Source: Tepidimonas sp. UBA997 (GTDB lineage Bacteria; Pseudomonadota; Gammaproteobacteria; Burkholderiales; Burkholderiaceae_C). Taken from it: DNA of 52,113 bases. The notes beneath the pieces are model-generated. The model made no database searches, was not told the origin of the DNA, and worked only from the letters and a program-made list of their open reading frames with translations. Shown in pieces: positions 27,312 to 36,536 of the stretch. The stretch covers positions 1 to 52,113 of the forward strand of contig DBAZ01000080.1 in assembly GCA_002291945.1 (NCBI GenBank), in the 5' to 3' direction. The position numbers were made by a program, and so were the translations under genes. How positions within the stretch are numbered: position 1 is the first letter of the stretch; every line of letters begins with the position of its first letter.

Positions 27312-29356
27312 TCACCCTGCGCGACGTCACGCTGCGGCGTGGCACCAAGGTCGTGCTCGACCGCGCCAGCGCCACCCTCAACCCCGGCGAAAAGGTCGGC
27401 CTGGTGGGCCGCAACGGGGCTGGCAAGTCCAGCCTGTTCGCCTTGCTGCAGGGCCATCTGCACGAAGACAGCGGCGACTTCCAGTGGCCACGCCACTGGC
27501 GGCTGGCGCAGGTGGCGCAAGACATGCCAGAAACCGGGCAAGCCGCCACCGGCTTCGTGATCGACGGCGACACCCGCCTGCAGCACGCGCAGCAGCAGGT
27601 ACATGCCGCCGAAGCCAGCGGCGACGGCGTAGCGATGGCCCATGCCTACACCGCCCTGCACGATGCCGGTGCCCACGATGCCCCGGCCCGCGCCCAAGCG
27701 CTGCTGCTGGGACTGGGCTTCCAGGCCCACGAACTGGAACGCGCCGTCAACAGCTTTTCGGGCGGCTGGCGCATGCGGCTGCAACTGGCGCGTGCCCTCA
27801 TGTGCCCGAGCGACCTGCTGCTGCTCGACGAACCGACCAACCACCTCGATCTGGACGCCCTGGTCTGGCTGGAAAGCTGGCTCAAGCGTTACGAAGGCAC
27901 GCTGCTCGTCATCAGCCACGACCGCGAATTCCTCGACGCGGTGACGCAAGTCACCCTACACATCGACCACGGCAAACTCACCCGCTACGGCGGCAACTAC
28001 AGCCGCTTCGAAGACATGCGGGCCGAGCAGATCAGCCAGCAACAAGCCGCCTACGCCCGCCAGCAAGACAAGATCGCCCATTTGCAGCGCTTCATCGACC
28101 GCTTCAAGGCCAAGGCCACCAAGGCCAAGCAGGCGCAAAGCCGCGTCAAGGCGCTGGAGCGGATGGAAAAGATCGCCCCCATGCTGGCCGAAGCCGAATT
28201 CAGCTTCACCTTCGACGAACCGGGCCAGTTGCCCAACCCCATGCTCAACCTGCGCGACGCCCGCTTCGGCTACCGCAGCGAGGCGGGTGCCAACACGGTG
28301 ATCGTGCAGGACGTGACGCGCTCGGTGCAGGCCGGCCAGCGGCTGGGCATTCTGGGGGCCAACGGGCAGGGCAAATCCACCTTCGTGAAAACCGTGGCCC
28401 GCACCCTGCCCTTGCTGGGCGGCACGCTCACCGAAGGCAAAGGCCTGCGCATCGGCTACTTCGCCCAGCAGGAACTCGACGTGCTGCGCCCCGACGACAC
28501 GCCACTGGCCCACATGATCCGCCTGGCCCGTGAAACCGAAGCCGCCGCCGCCCTGGTCGGCCAAGGCCTGCGCGAGCAAGACCTGCGCAATTTCCTCGGC
28601 CGCTTCCAGTTCAGCGGCGACATGGTGCAGCAAGCCGTGGGCACCCTGAGCGGCGGCGAAAAAGCCCGCCTGGTGCTGTGCATGATCGTGTGGCAACGCC
28701 CCAACCTGCTGCTGCTCGACGAACCCACCAACCACCTCGACCTCGCCACCCGCGAGGCGCTGGCCGTGGCCCTGAACGAGTTCGAGGGCACAGTCATGTT
28801 GGTCAGCCACGACCGGGCACTGCTGCGCTCGGTCTGCGACGAATTCTGGCTGGTGTCGCACGGCGGCATCGCCCCGTTTGATGGCGACCTCGACGACTAC
28901 CAGCGCTACCTGATCGACGTGGCCAAACAGAAGCGCGAGGCGGCACAGGCACAGGCACAGGCAGGCCCCCGTCTGGGGGCAGAAAACCCGCCCTTTGCCA
29001 CCGGCACTTCCGGGTCGGCTGCCCCCGCTGCCCAGGCTGCCCAGGCCGCCTCGACCGATTCCCCGCGCCTGCCCCCGGGCGAACAGCGCAAGCTCCAAGC
29101 CCAGCGCCGCCAGCAACTGGCCGAGCAGTTGAAGCCGCATAAAAAACAGCGTGAAAAGCTCGAACAACAGCTCCAAGCCCTGCAAGCCGAACAGGCCGAA
29201 CTGCACGCTCGGCTGCAAGGCCAGCTCACCGCCGTCGCACTCGCTGACGCCAGCAAACGGCTCAAAGCCGTAGAAGATGCGCTGGCCGCCACCGAAGAAG
29301 ACTGGCTGGACGTGGCCACCCTGATCGAAGACCTGCAAAACGCAGCCGCCGTGTGA
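27308..29356 (+). CDS. ABC-F family ATPase (YheS-like)
   Basis: Soluble tandem-ABC ATPase of the translation-factor ABC-F family, thought to act at the ribosomal E-site. It has 682 residues. ABC1: GLVGRNGAGKSSLF, signature NSFSGGWRMRLQLAR, LLLLDEPTNHLDLDAL. The linker is charged (KAKATKAKQAQSRVKALERM). ABC2: GILGANGQGKSTFVKT, TLSGGEKARLVL, LLLLDEPTNHLDLATR. The C-terminal tail has an Ala/Gln-rich low-complexity part coded by a hexamer repeat, then a coiled coil (about 600-680). The ABC1 FSGGW signature and the Arg/Lys linker favour YheS over EttA or Uup. The ATG overlaps the prmB stop. Confidence 0.9.
   Translation: MITLRDVTLRRGTKVVLDRASATLNPGEKVGLVGRNGAGKSSLFALLQGHLHEDSGDFQWPRHWRLAQVAQDMPETGQAATGFVIDGDTRLQHAQQQVHAAEASGDGVAMAHAYTALHDAGAHDAPARAQALLLGLGFQAHELERAVNSFSGGWRMRLQLARALMCPSDLLLLDEPTNHLDLDALVWLESWLKRYEGTLLVISHDREFLDAVTQVTLHIDHGKLTRYGGNYSRFEDMRAEQISQQQAAYARQQDKIAHLQRFIDRFKAKATKAKQAQSRVKALERMEKIAPMLAEAEFSFTFDEPGQLPNPMLNLRDARFGYRSEAGANTVIVQDVTRSVQAGQRLGILGANGQGKSTFVKTVARTLPLLGGTLTEGKGLRIGYFAQQELDVLRPDDTPLAHMIRLARETEAAAALVGQGLREQDLRNFLGRFQFSGDMVQQAVGTLSGGEKARLVLCMIVWQRPNLLLLDEPTNHLDLATREALAVALNEFEGTVMLVSHDRALLRSVCDEFWLVSHGGIAPFDGDLDDYQRYLIDVAKQKREAAQAQAQAGPRLGAENPPFATGTSGSAAPAAQAAQAASTDSPRLPPGEQRKLQAQRRQQLAEQLKPHKKQREKLEQQLQALQAEQAELHARLQGQLTAVALADASKRLKAVEDALAATEEDWLDVATLIEDLQNAAAV
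28942..28963 (+). repeat. Hexanucleotide repeat in the ABC-F gene
   Basis: GGCACA is repeated three times in a row and followed by GGCA, encoding an Ala-Gln repeat in the linker before the C-terminal coiled coil. Copy-number change would stay in frame. Confidence 0.8.
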
Positions 29357-29429
29357 TGCGGCGGCGTAGCCATGCCTTATGCGATCAGAACCAATGGTGC
29401 CACAGTCGATGCCGATGCGTTGGGCGCAC

Positions 29430-30659
29430 TCATGCAGGGTGCGCCCGGATGCGCCGGCCCACACCGAGCGCCACATACACCGACAACATCAGCACCAGCG
29501 CAGCGCCCGCCAGCGTGACGCCGTACCAGCCGCGGTCCATGAAAACGCCGAAGATCAAGGGCGAGATGGCAAAGCCGACGTCAAGGCCGGAATAGACCGT
29601 GCCGTACACGCGGCCCGTCGCCCCTTTGGGGGTGGCCCGTCGTATCATCATGTCGCGGCTGGGGCCTGCAATGCCGACCGCGAAACCCGTCGTGGCCAGC
29701 ACCACCATGCTGCCCACACCGCCCAGCCAGCCCGTCGCCGCCAGCAGCATGAGCAACGCGCCCGCCCCCATCGACGCACCGACCACGCGCTCCGTGCGTG
29801 ACGACTTGGCAGCCACAAACCCGCCCACGGCCATGCCCAGCGCCCCGCAAAGCATGTAGGCCGTCAAAGTCAGGGTGGCAGCTTCCAGACTGACCCCATG
29901 CATCGCCTTGAGAATCGATGCCGAGTAGGTCTGCACCACCGCCAGCGTCATGGTGGACAGAAGGAAAAAGGCAAAACACCACCAGATGACCGGCAGCTTC
30001 AGGAACCCGAGATCATGACTCGACGGCGCATCCGACGAGCGCAGCACCACCTCCGTTTTCAGATGCTCGCGCTGCCAGAGCAGCACCGCCAGCACGCACA
30101 GGTAGAGCACCGTAGCGGCCTGATAGGCCGTGCGCCAGTCGCTCAGGGTGGCGATACCGACCAGAAACACCGGGGCAGCGGCCCAGCCCAGATTCCCGGT
30201 CAGGCCATGCACGCTGAAGGCATGCCCGAGCCGAGGCGTGGAGACGCGCTGATTCAGGATCGAGAAATCGACCGGGTGAAAGGACGCGTTGCCAAGCCCG
30301 GCCAGCACCGAAACCAGCACCAGACCGGCATAACTGTCGGCCACGGACGCCACGCCAGCGGCTGCCGCGAACAGCAGCATCGAAGCAAACAGCACCGGAC
30401 GTGCGCCAAGCCGATCGACCACAAAACCGGCACTTGCCTGACCTATGCCCGAGACCACGAAAAACACCGTCATCAACAAGCCGACCTGGGAAAAAGACAG
30501 GTCGAATTCGGCCATCAGGAGCACAAACAGCGAGGGCAGCAGCAAATGGCTGAAATGCGAAGTGGCGTGCGCAAGCCCGACCAGAGACATGATGCGGGCA
30601 TCCTCCCGCAAGGGGACGACCGTCTGCGGCGGCACCGCGCTGGCTGAAACAGAAGTCAT
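29430..30659 (-). CDS. MFS transporter
   Basis: A 409-residue major facilitator with about 12 hydrophobic segments, from SLVGLAHATSHFSHLLLPSLF to VTLAGAALVLMLSVYVALG. The loop 2-3 motif is DRLGARPVLFAS, matching the MFS D-R-x-G-R/A-R/K-x pattern. The repeated element in the second half is less clear (AAKSSRTERVVGAS). HATSHFSHL near the N-terminus resembles the fosmidomycin-resistance/FSR-like group, but the substrate is unknown. The ATG at 30659 (MTSVSASAV) is chosen because the 99 codons upstream run into the divergent gene's promoter region. It is convergent with the ABC-F gene. Confidence 0.88.
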   Translation of the reverse strand: MTSVSASAVPPQTVVPLREDARIMSLVGLAHATSHFSHLLLPSLFVLLMAEFDLSFSQVGLLMTVFFVVSGIGQASAGFVVDRLGARPVLFASMLLFAAAAGVASVADSYAGLVLVSVLAGLGNASFHPVDFSILNQRVSTPRLGHAFSVHGLTGNLGWAAAPVFLVGIATLSDWRTAYQAATVLYLCVLAVLLWQREHLKTEVVLRSSDAPSSHDLGFLKLPVIWWCFAFFLLSTMTLAVVQTYSASILKAMHGVSLEAATLTLTAYMLCGALGMAVGGFVAAKSSRTERVVGASMGAGALLMLLAATGWLGGVGSMVVLATTGFAVGIAGPSRDMMIRRATPKGATGRVYGTVYSGLDVGFAISPLIFGVFMDRGWYGVTLAGAALVLMLSVYVALGVGRRIRAHPA

Positions 30660-30770
30660 GCGCCAAATGGTAAGCGATTGCCTTGCCCCGTGCTGCCACT
30701 CCACTCGCAGTCCTGCGTCCGGCTTTGGGTTTCGGACTTCAGCCTCGCGCAAGGCAGGCACAATAGCCCC

Positions 30771-31778
30771 ATGAATATCGTGATACTGGATGATTACCAG
30801 GACGCCGTGCGCAAGCTCCCTTGCGCCGCGAAACTGGACCCCTACCCGGCGAAAGTCTTTACCAACAACGTCAAAGGCGTGGGACAGTTGTCCGTGCGCC
30901 TGCGCGACGCCGAAGTTCTGGTACTCATCCGGGAACGCACCCAGATCACGAAACAACTGATAGCCAAACTACCCAAGCTGCGGCTGATCTCCCAGACGGG
31001 GGCGGTGGGCAGCCACATCGATGTGGGTGCCTGCACGGAACGCGGTATTGCGGTGGCCGAAGGGGTGGGGTCGCCGGTCGCGCCGGCCGAGCTGACCTGG
31101 GCCTTGATCATGGCGGCCATGCGGCGTATCCCTCAATACGTGGCCAACCTCAAGCATGGGGCCTGGCAACAATCCGGCCTGAAGGCAGCCTCCATGCCCG
31201 CCAATTTTGGCATTGGGATGGTCCTACGCGGCAAAACGCTGGGCGTCTGGAGCTACGGCAAGATTGGGCGGCTCGTTGCCGCTTATGGGCGGGCTTTCGG
31301 GATGCGAGTGCTGGTCTGGGGTGGACCAGCCAGTTGCGAGCAGGCCGCTGCGGACGGTTTTGAAATCGCCGCCTCGAAAGAAGCCTTATTCAGCGAGGCC
31401 GATGTATTGAGCCTGCATGTGCGGCTGACTGCATCCACGCAAGGGTGCGTAAGCCCCGAAGACCTCAGCCGCATGAAAACCAGTGCCTTGCTGGTCAACA
31501 CGTCCCGGGCTGAACTGATTCAACCCGATGCTTTGGTCGCCGCATTGAATCGTGGTCGGCCGGGCATGGCCGCCGTGGATGTATTTGAGTCAGAACCCAT
31601 CCTGCAGGGCCATGCACTGCTCCGCCTGGAAAACTGCATCTGCACCCCCCACATCGGTTTTGTGGAGCAGGAAAGCTACGAGCGGTACTTCTCAGCGGCT
31701 TTCGACAATGTGATCCACTACATCAGGGGCACCCCGACCCACATTGTGAATCCAGGAGCCCTTCAATACCACCGATGA
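30771..31778 (+). CDS. D-2-hydroxyacid dehydrogenase family protein
   Basis: A 335-residue NAD(P)-dependent oxidoreductase. The N-terminal substrate half includes RTQITKQLI and SQTGAVGSHID. The Rossmann motif reads LGVWSYGKIG, so the first Gly of GxGxxG is Ser161. Catalytic residues are in place: Arg in LLVNTSRAELI, Glu in DVFESEP, His in CTPHIGFV. Close relatives are annotated as phosphoglycerate or D-isomer dehydrogenases; the substrate is not readable. It is divergent from the MFS gene (111-base gap) and ends 11 bases from the FimV-like gene, convergent. Confidence 0.88.
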   Translation: MNIVILDDYQDAVRKLPCAAKLDPYPAKVFTNNVKGVGQLSVRLRDAEVLVLIRERTQITKQLIAKLPKLRLISQTGAVGSHIDVGACTERGIAVAEGVGSPVAPAELTWALIMAAMRRIPQYVANLKHGAWQQSGLKAASMPANFGIGMVLRGKTLGVWSYGKIGRLVAAYGRAFGMRVLVWGGPASCEQAAADGFEIAASKEALFSEADVLSLHVRLTASTQGCVSPEDLSRMKTSALLVNTSRAELIQPDALVAALNRGRPGMAAVDVFESEPILQGHALLRLENCICTPHIGFVEQESYERYFSAAFDNVIHYIRGTPTHIVNPGALQYHR

Positions 31779-31789
31779 CACCCTGGCGC

Positions 31790-33688
31790 TCAGGGCTTGT
31801 CCAGCGGTCTGGTTGAGGAGTTGGGTTCAGCGGGTGTTCGGGCTTCCTTGGGCTCCAACTCGAACATGTCAAGATCAAAGTCCAGCATGGCTTCACGAGG
31901 CTTGACGGACTTGGGTGACAGATCGGCCACCGATTGCCAGGCCGGGAACTCCGCTTCCGGCTCGCCCAGCGCACCACCCCCCGATGGCGCGACAACCGGC
32001 GCAGCGCCCAGCGTATCCAAGGCATCGAGCAAGCCCAGCAACGTGACCAAATCATCAAATACGTTCAATGATCGCACGCTCAGGGGTGACTGGACATCAC
32101 CAGGCTGTGAAGCCAGCGCTGCCTCGATCAGCTGACGAGCCCCTGCAGCAGGCCAACGGTCGGCGATCGCCCCCATGATGGACGCATCGTCGGCCAGACA
32201 CAAAGCAGACTCGACGACGGCCAGTGCTGGGGGGATGCGCTGAAAATGCGCTTCGTAGAACCGGGCCGCAGACACTCGGTCGCTTTCGCTGCCCCATCGT
32301 TGATCCAGGCAGAGCCACCACAGGTAAGGCCCTTCCGAGGCACGCGCATGTTGCGTGACGAAGTTCTTCAGCAGATCGCGTGCTTGTGTGTGCTGCCCCA
32401 GAGAACAGAAAAACTCGACGCGCTGCCATAAATCCTGCAAGCGGTCTGCTTGGAGTGCTGCGACGGGCACTTCGCGGAACATGGACTCCCGGCCTTCGGC
32501 CACCTCAAGTCCCTCGACGGACTCCGGATGCCAGGCATCTGCCTGCGCAAAAGACGACTCTTCCGCGCCAGGCGGGGACTTGATCGCAGGCTCAGCGCCG
32601 GCCCGGGGCGGGACATCCGGCAGTGCAGACGCCCACCAAGGGGCGTTGACCTTGGGGTCCAAGGCACTTGCAACCGAACGACGACGGCGCCTCAGTACAT
32701 ACCAGGCACCACCCATCAACAGCAAAGCCAGCGCCGGCAGGCCGAACTGACGAACCGGTGCCAGAGGGTCCTCAGCCATGGGCGGGGGTTGTTGGGCCGC
32801 AAGCAGTTGAGCGTTCAACGTCTCGATGGCCAGGCGCATGCGCTCCTGTTCGGCGCGCAGCGTCTCGACTTCCTGTTGCAACACCTGCTGCTGCGCGAGT
32901 GCCGCCTGCATGTCGACGGGCAGATCCTGACCCAGCACCACGGGCCCCGCAGTGGCATCCTCGGCATTTGCAGCCACCGGCACGCTCGGTGCCGCCAGAT
33001 CCACGGGCTCCAACTGCAAGCGGGGGCCTGGCGGAGAGGGCGGAGCTTCGGCCACCACGGCCCCCGCTGCTTGACGGGACGCCTGTGCATCCAGCACCTC
33101 CGACACGACCGTCGGCAGAGGGGCGGTTTTGGAGCGCATGCGGGTGACTGCAGCCGGTCGTGGAGCGGGCTCAGCCAACACGATCGGTGTCTCAGGGTCC
33201 AGGGCATCGACGATTGCCCCGCCGGGCGACGCGGGCGCTGACGGCACCTGGGTGACGGGACGCGAGACCCGTGGCACTGGCAAGGGGTCCACCACCGCCG
33301 CCGCAGCAGCAGCGACCAATGCAGGCTCGACATCGGCCAGCAAGGTGTAGGAGCGACGAAAGGCTGCCGTACAGCCTGCCTGCACAGTCACGGAAACGAT
33401 CGGCTCGTTGACCGGTTGCGCCACCCGGATGCGAATCGCACGCCGCCCTCCAGCGCCCAGTTCCTGGATGACCGTGGTCACGGCCGACGGGGCAATCCGC
33501 GTGTCACCGTACGCGACTTGAGTCTCCAGACACAGGCCACTGGCCGCATCGCTGGCGGTGATGTTGCTCTGGACCAACAAATCCAGGGGACGACCGATAA
33601 TCACCTCACCTTGAGTGGCACCCAAGGAGACTGCGACGACCTGGGTCGCTGTCACAAGCAGCACGGTGCCCATCGCCAGCTTCAGCAT
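31790..33688 (-). CDS. FimV-like inner-membrane protein
   Basis: A 632-residue protein resembling FimV, which organises type IV pili and polar cAMP or c-di-GMP signalling. A signal peptide (MLKLAMGTVLLVTATQVVAVSLG) is followed by the FimV N-terminal periplasmic region (LGATQGEVIIGRPLDLLVQ). A long Pro/Ala-rich linker has a short coiled coil (LAQQQVLQQEVETLRAEQER, about 280-310), then a transmembrane helix (FGLPALALLLMGGAWYVL) and RRRRR. The cytoplasmic part holds TPR-like helices (about 400-560) and an acidic C-terminus with FDLDMFELEPKE. No LysM domain is evident, unlike typical FimV. The ATG at 33688 follows from the signal peptide. Confidence 0.78.
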   Translation of the reverse strand: MLKLAMGTVLLVTATQVVAVSLGATQGEVIIGRPLDLLVQSNITASDAASGLCLETQVAYGDTRIAPSAVTTVIQELGAGGRRAIRIRVAQPVNEPIVSVTVQAGCTAAFRRSYTLLADVEPALVAAAAAAVVDPLPVPRVSRPVTQVPSAPASPGGAIVDALDPETPIVLAEPAPRPAAVTRMRSKTAPLPTVVSEVLDAQASRQAAGAVVAEAPPSPPGPRLQLEPVDLAAPSVPVAANAEDATAGPVVLGQDLPVDMQAALAQQQVLQQEVETLRAEQERMRLAIETLNAQLLAAQQPPPMAEDPLAPVRQFGLPALALLLMGGAWYVLRRRRRSVASALDPKVNAPWWASALPDVPPRAGAEPAIKSPPGAEESSFAQADAWHPESVEGLEVAEGRESMFREVPVAALQADRLQDLWQRVEFFCSLGQHTQARDLLKNFVTQHARASEGPYLWWLCLDQRWGSESDRVSAARFYEAHFQRIPPALAVVESALCLADDASIMGAIADRWPAAGARQLIEAALASQPGDVQSPLSVRSLNVFDDLVTLLGLLDALDTLGAAPVVAPSGGGALGEPEAEFPAWQSVADLSPKSVKPREAMLDFDLDMFELEPKEARTPAEPNSSTRPLDKP

Positions 33689-33826
33689 GTTGCAATCCTT
33701 GTACGACGGTTGTTGGTATCGTTATGCACCCCGCATTCTGTCACAAGCCCAGCCCATACCCACAGGGGGACACACCTTGAGAGCGACTTTGACTCATTCA
33801 GACCACAACGACCCGACAGGATTGAC

Positions 33827-34606
33827 ATGCCAGCCACTCTGAAAACCCACAGCGTCGGTGCCACCCTGGTGCTCACGATCAGTCATCCGGGATGCCGCAA
33901 CGCCTTGAGCCCGGACATCTACGCTGCCGGCGTCGAAGCCTTGAATGCGGCCGACTCCCAGCCCGACATCCGCTCGGTGGTGATCACAGGCGAAGGGGCC
34001 GATTTCTGTGCGGGTGGCGATATCCGCCGACTGCTCAGCAACCGACAACAATCCCCCGACGTTCAGGCCGAGAGCATCGAGCAATTGCACGGCTGGATCG
34101 AAACCGTGCGCAGCTTTTCCAAGCCCGTGGTGGGTGCCGTGGAAGGCGCTTGTGCCGGGGCCGGGTTTTCCCTCGCGCTGGCCTGCGACTTTCTGGTCGC
34201 AGCTCGCAACAGCGTGTTTGTGATGGCCTATGCCAACGTAGCCCTGTCGCCAGACGGGGGCGGCAGCTGGAGCCTGACGCGCCAGTTGCCACGCGCCACG
34301 GCCATGCAGCTGCTCATGCTGGGCGAACGGATCGAGGCCGATCGGCTGCATCAGCTGGGCCTGGTGAATCACCTCACCGAACCCAGGCAAGCCCTGGCGC
34401 GAGCGCTTGAAGTGTGTGAAGCACTCAATGCCAAGGCACCCAATACCCTGGCCAGCATCAAAAATCTGATCAACGAGGCCCCCCGCCATACCTTGAATAC
34501 CCACCTGAAGTGTGAGCGTGACCAGTTCGTGCGCAACCTGCACCATCCGAACGCGGGTGAAGGTCTGCTGGCTTTTCTCGACAAGCGGCCGCCCCGTTTC
34601 CATTGA
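33827..34606 (+). CDS. Enoyl-CoA hydratase/isomerase family protein
   Basis: A 259-residue crotonase-fold protein. Oxyanion-hole motifs are FCAGGDIRRL and EGACAGAGFSLALACDF. In the active-site stretch ANVALSPDGGGSW, a Glu typical of hydratases is absent and an Asp is present before GGG. This is the pattern of PaaG-like isomerases, so isomerase or 2,3-dehydroadipyl-type chemistry is possible. AGG stands 8 bases before the ATG at 33827. It starts a run of four same-strand genes (crotonase, Crp/Fnr, phosphotransferase, ACAD) with gaps of about 20-35 bases. The substrate is unknown. Confidence 0.88.
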   Translation: MPATLKTHSVGATLVLTISHPGCRNALSPDIYAAGVEALNAADSQPDIRSVVITGEGADFCAGGDIRRLLSNRQQSPDVQAESIEQLHGWIETVRSFSKPVVGAVEGACAGAGFSLALACDFLVAARNSVFVMAYANVALSPDGGGSWSLTRQLPRATAMQLLMLGERIEADRLHQLGLVNHLTEPRQALARALEVCEALNAKAPNTLASIKNLINEAPRHTLNTHLKCERDQFVRNLHHPNAGEGLLAFLDKRPPRFH

Positions 34607-34630
34607 ATCCGTCACCCAAGAGACACTCAC

Positions 34631-35380
34631 ATGCAGCCCCAGTCACCCACAAGACAGACGATGGACGAGCCGATTCTGACAATGGAAGAACGCGAGGCGA
34701 TCAACAATGGTCGCTGGTTTTCGAGTCTTTCCCCTTCACTGCGTCACGACATTCTCCGATGCGCCTACGTCAGACGATACAAAGACGGCGATCTGATTGC
34801 TGCCCGTGGCGATCCGCCGACCGAATGGACGGCAGTGGCCCGTGGAGCGGTGCGCGTCAGCTCCACCTCCCTTTCGGGCAAGCAGATCACGCTGACCTAT
34901 GTGGAGCCCGGTGTGTGGTTTGGCGACGTGGCCATGTTCGACGGCGATCAGCGCACGCACGACGCCTACGCCCATGGCTCGACCACGCTGCTGTGTGTGG
35001 CCCGCAACGATTTTCAGAAAATCCTGCAGCAGCATGTGGAACTGTACGAAGCCCTCTTGCGACTGCATGCCCGACGCATCCGCAACCTGTTTGGTCTGGT
35101 CGAAGACCTCAACACCCTCCCCTTGCGCGCTCGACTGGCCAAGCAACTGTTGCATCTGGTCAGGAGTTACGGGGTGCCCTGCCTGGCCAATGGCACCGAG
35201 ACGCGGATCGGCCTGCAACTGGCTCAGGAGGAACTGGCCCAGATGCTGGGGGCATCGCGGCAGCGCGTCAATCAGGAACTCAAATCGATGGAGCGAGAAG
35301 ATGCCATCCGCATCGAGCCGGGCGGACTGGTGGTTCGCGACCGACCGGCCCTGATGCGCATTGCAGAAGCCGACCTCTGA
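34631..35380 (+). CDS. Crp/Fnr-family transcriptional regulator
   Basis: A 249-residue regulator. A cyclic-nucleotide-binding-like beta roll (about 30-150: YKDGDLIAARGDPPTEW, GVWFGDVAMFDG) is followed by a dimer helix and a C-terminal winged helix (LAQEELAQMLGASRQRVNQELKSM; about 175-235). The recognition helix GASRQRVNQ is of the Crp type. The FGDVAMFDG phosphate-cassette region lacks the Arg-Ser/Thr of true cAMP binders, so the ligand is unclear. FNR-type N-terminal cysteines are absent. It probably controls the surrounding acyl-CoA operon. Confidence 0.9.
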   Translation: MQPQSPTRQTMDEPILTMEEREAINNGRWFSSLSPSLRHDILRCAYVRRYKDGDLIAARGDPPTEWTAVARGAVRVSSTSLSGKQITLTYVEPGVWFGDVAMFDGDQRTHDAYAHGSTTLLCVARNDFQKILQQHVELYEALLRLHARRIRNLFGLVEDLNTLPLRARLAKQLLHLVRSYGVPCLANGTETRIGLQLAQEELAQMLGASRQRVNQELKSMEREDAIRIEPGGLVVRDRPALMRIAEADL

Positions 35381-35398
35381 CCCTGACTCAAGCAGCCC

Positions 35399-36502
35399 AT
35401 GGCCGTGATTGACCCTCCTTCAGCTTCTTCTGCCTCCGCAGCGCCTGAGGCCAACGGTGGCAGGCATTCGGTGGATCTGCACGCCCTGCAAGCCTGGCTC
35501 ACTGCCCATCTGCCGGGCTTTGGCGGCCCCTTGCAACTGGAAAAATTTCCCGGGGGGCAGTCCAATCCCACGTATCGGCTCATCACGCCGGGCCAGTCAT
35601 ACGCCATGCGCACCAAACCCGGGCCTGTGGCCAGACTGCTGCCATCGGCCCATGCCATCGAGCGGGAGTTCCGGGTCATGCAAGGTCTGGCCCAGACGGA
35701 TGTTCCCGTGCCATCGATGCACGTGCTCTGCGAGGACGAATCCGTGATCGGACGTGCGTTTTACGTCATGGCTTGCGTCGAAGGCCGAGTGCTATGGGAC
35801 CAGGCGCTGCCCGGCATGACACCGACCGAACGTCGTGCGCACTACCTGGAAATGCATCGTGTGCAGGCCGCATTGCACACGGTGGACGTTCGCGCCTGTG
35901 GCCTGAGCGACTATGGCAAACCGGGCAACTATTTCGAACGCCAGATCGGCCGGTGGAGCAAGCAATATCTCGCATCGGTCACCCAACCCATCCCCGCAAT
36001 GGATCGGCTGATTGAATGGTTGCCGACACACATTCCTGCCATGGCGCAGGACGAATCCCTGGTGTCGATCGTTCATGGCGACTTCAGGCTCGACAATCTG
36101 ATCTTCCACCCTACCGAGCCGCGCATACTTGCCGTACTGGACTGGGAACTGTCCACACTGGGCCATCCGCTGGCTGACTTCAGTTACCACTGCATGTCCT
36201 GGCACATTCCTCCAGGCATGTTCCGCGGCATTGCAGGCCTCGACATCGCGGCACTCGGCATCCCGTCCGAGCAGGAATACGTCGAACTTTACTGCCAGCG
36301 CACCGGCTTCACCACGCCACAGCGATTGATGGCCGACTGGAACTTCTATCTCGCCTACAACCTGTTCCGACTCGCTGCCATCCTCCAAGGCATCGCGAAG
36401 CGGGTGGAAGACGGTACGGCCTCCAGCGCCCAGGCCCGTCAGTCAGGTGCCGGTGCCCGCCCCATGGCCGAACTGGCCTGGTTATTCGCCCAAAAAGCCT
36501 GA
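35399..36502 (+). CDS. APH-fold phosphotransferase (acyl-CoA kinase-like)
   Basis: A 367-residue protein of the aminoglycoside-phosphotransferase fold. N-lobe: PGGQSNPTYRL. Catalytic loop: VHGDFRLDNLIFHP (Asp and Asn). Metal site: VLDWELSTLGHPLADF. It matches the kinase-like domain fused to acyl-CoA dehydrogenase in animal ACAD10/ACAD11 and the bacterial LvaA-type enzymes that phosphorylate 4-hydroxyacyl-CoA. The ACAD encoded 34 bases downstream supports that reading. Antibiotic resistance is unlikely. The substrate is inferred. Confidence 0.85.
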   Translation: MAVIDPPSASSASAAPEANGGRHSVDLHALQAWLTAHLPGFGGPLQLEKFPGGQSNPTYRLITPGQSYAMRTKPGPVARLLPSAHAIEREFRVMQGLAQTDVPVPSMHVLCEDESVIGRAFYVMACVEGRVLWDQALPGMTPTERRAHYLEMHRVQAALHTVDVRACGLSDYGKPGNYFERQIGRWSKQYLASVTQPIPAMDRLIEWLPTHIPAMAQDESLVSIVHGDFRLDNLIFHPTEPRILAVLDWELSTLGHPLADFSYHCMSWHIPPGMFRGIAGLDIAALGIPSEQEYVELYCQRTGFTTPQRLMADWNFYLAYNLFRLAAILQGIAKRVEDGTASSAQARQSGAGARPMAELAWLFAQKA

Positions 36503-36536
36503 AAACAGGCATCACACACGACCCGAGGAGAACCGC

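Noticed and set aside
27956..29476. Minus-strand frame of 506 codons opposite the ABC-F gene
   Set aside because: No motif; the plus strand has both intact ABC cassettes.
29620..29645. Another apparent CCCC/GGGG dyad, in the MFS gene
   Set aside because: It encodes a normal-looking Thr-Pro-Lys-Gly-Ala-Thr loop and lacks the flanking blocks of the repeat family.
35399..36502. Aminoglycoside resistance kinase
   Set aside because: The fold is shared, but the motifs and the adjacent ACAD point to an acyl-CoA kinase-like role.
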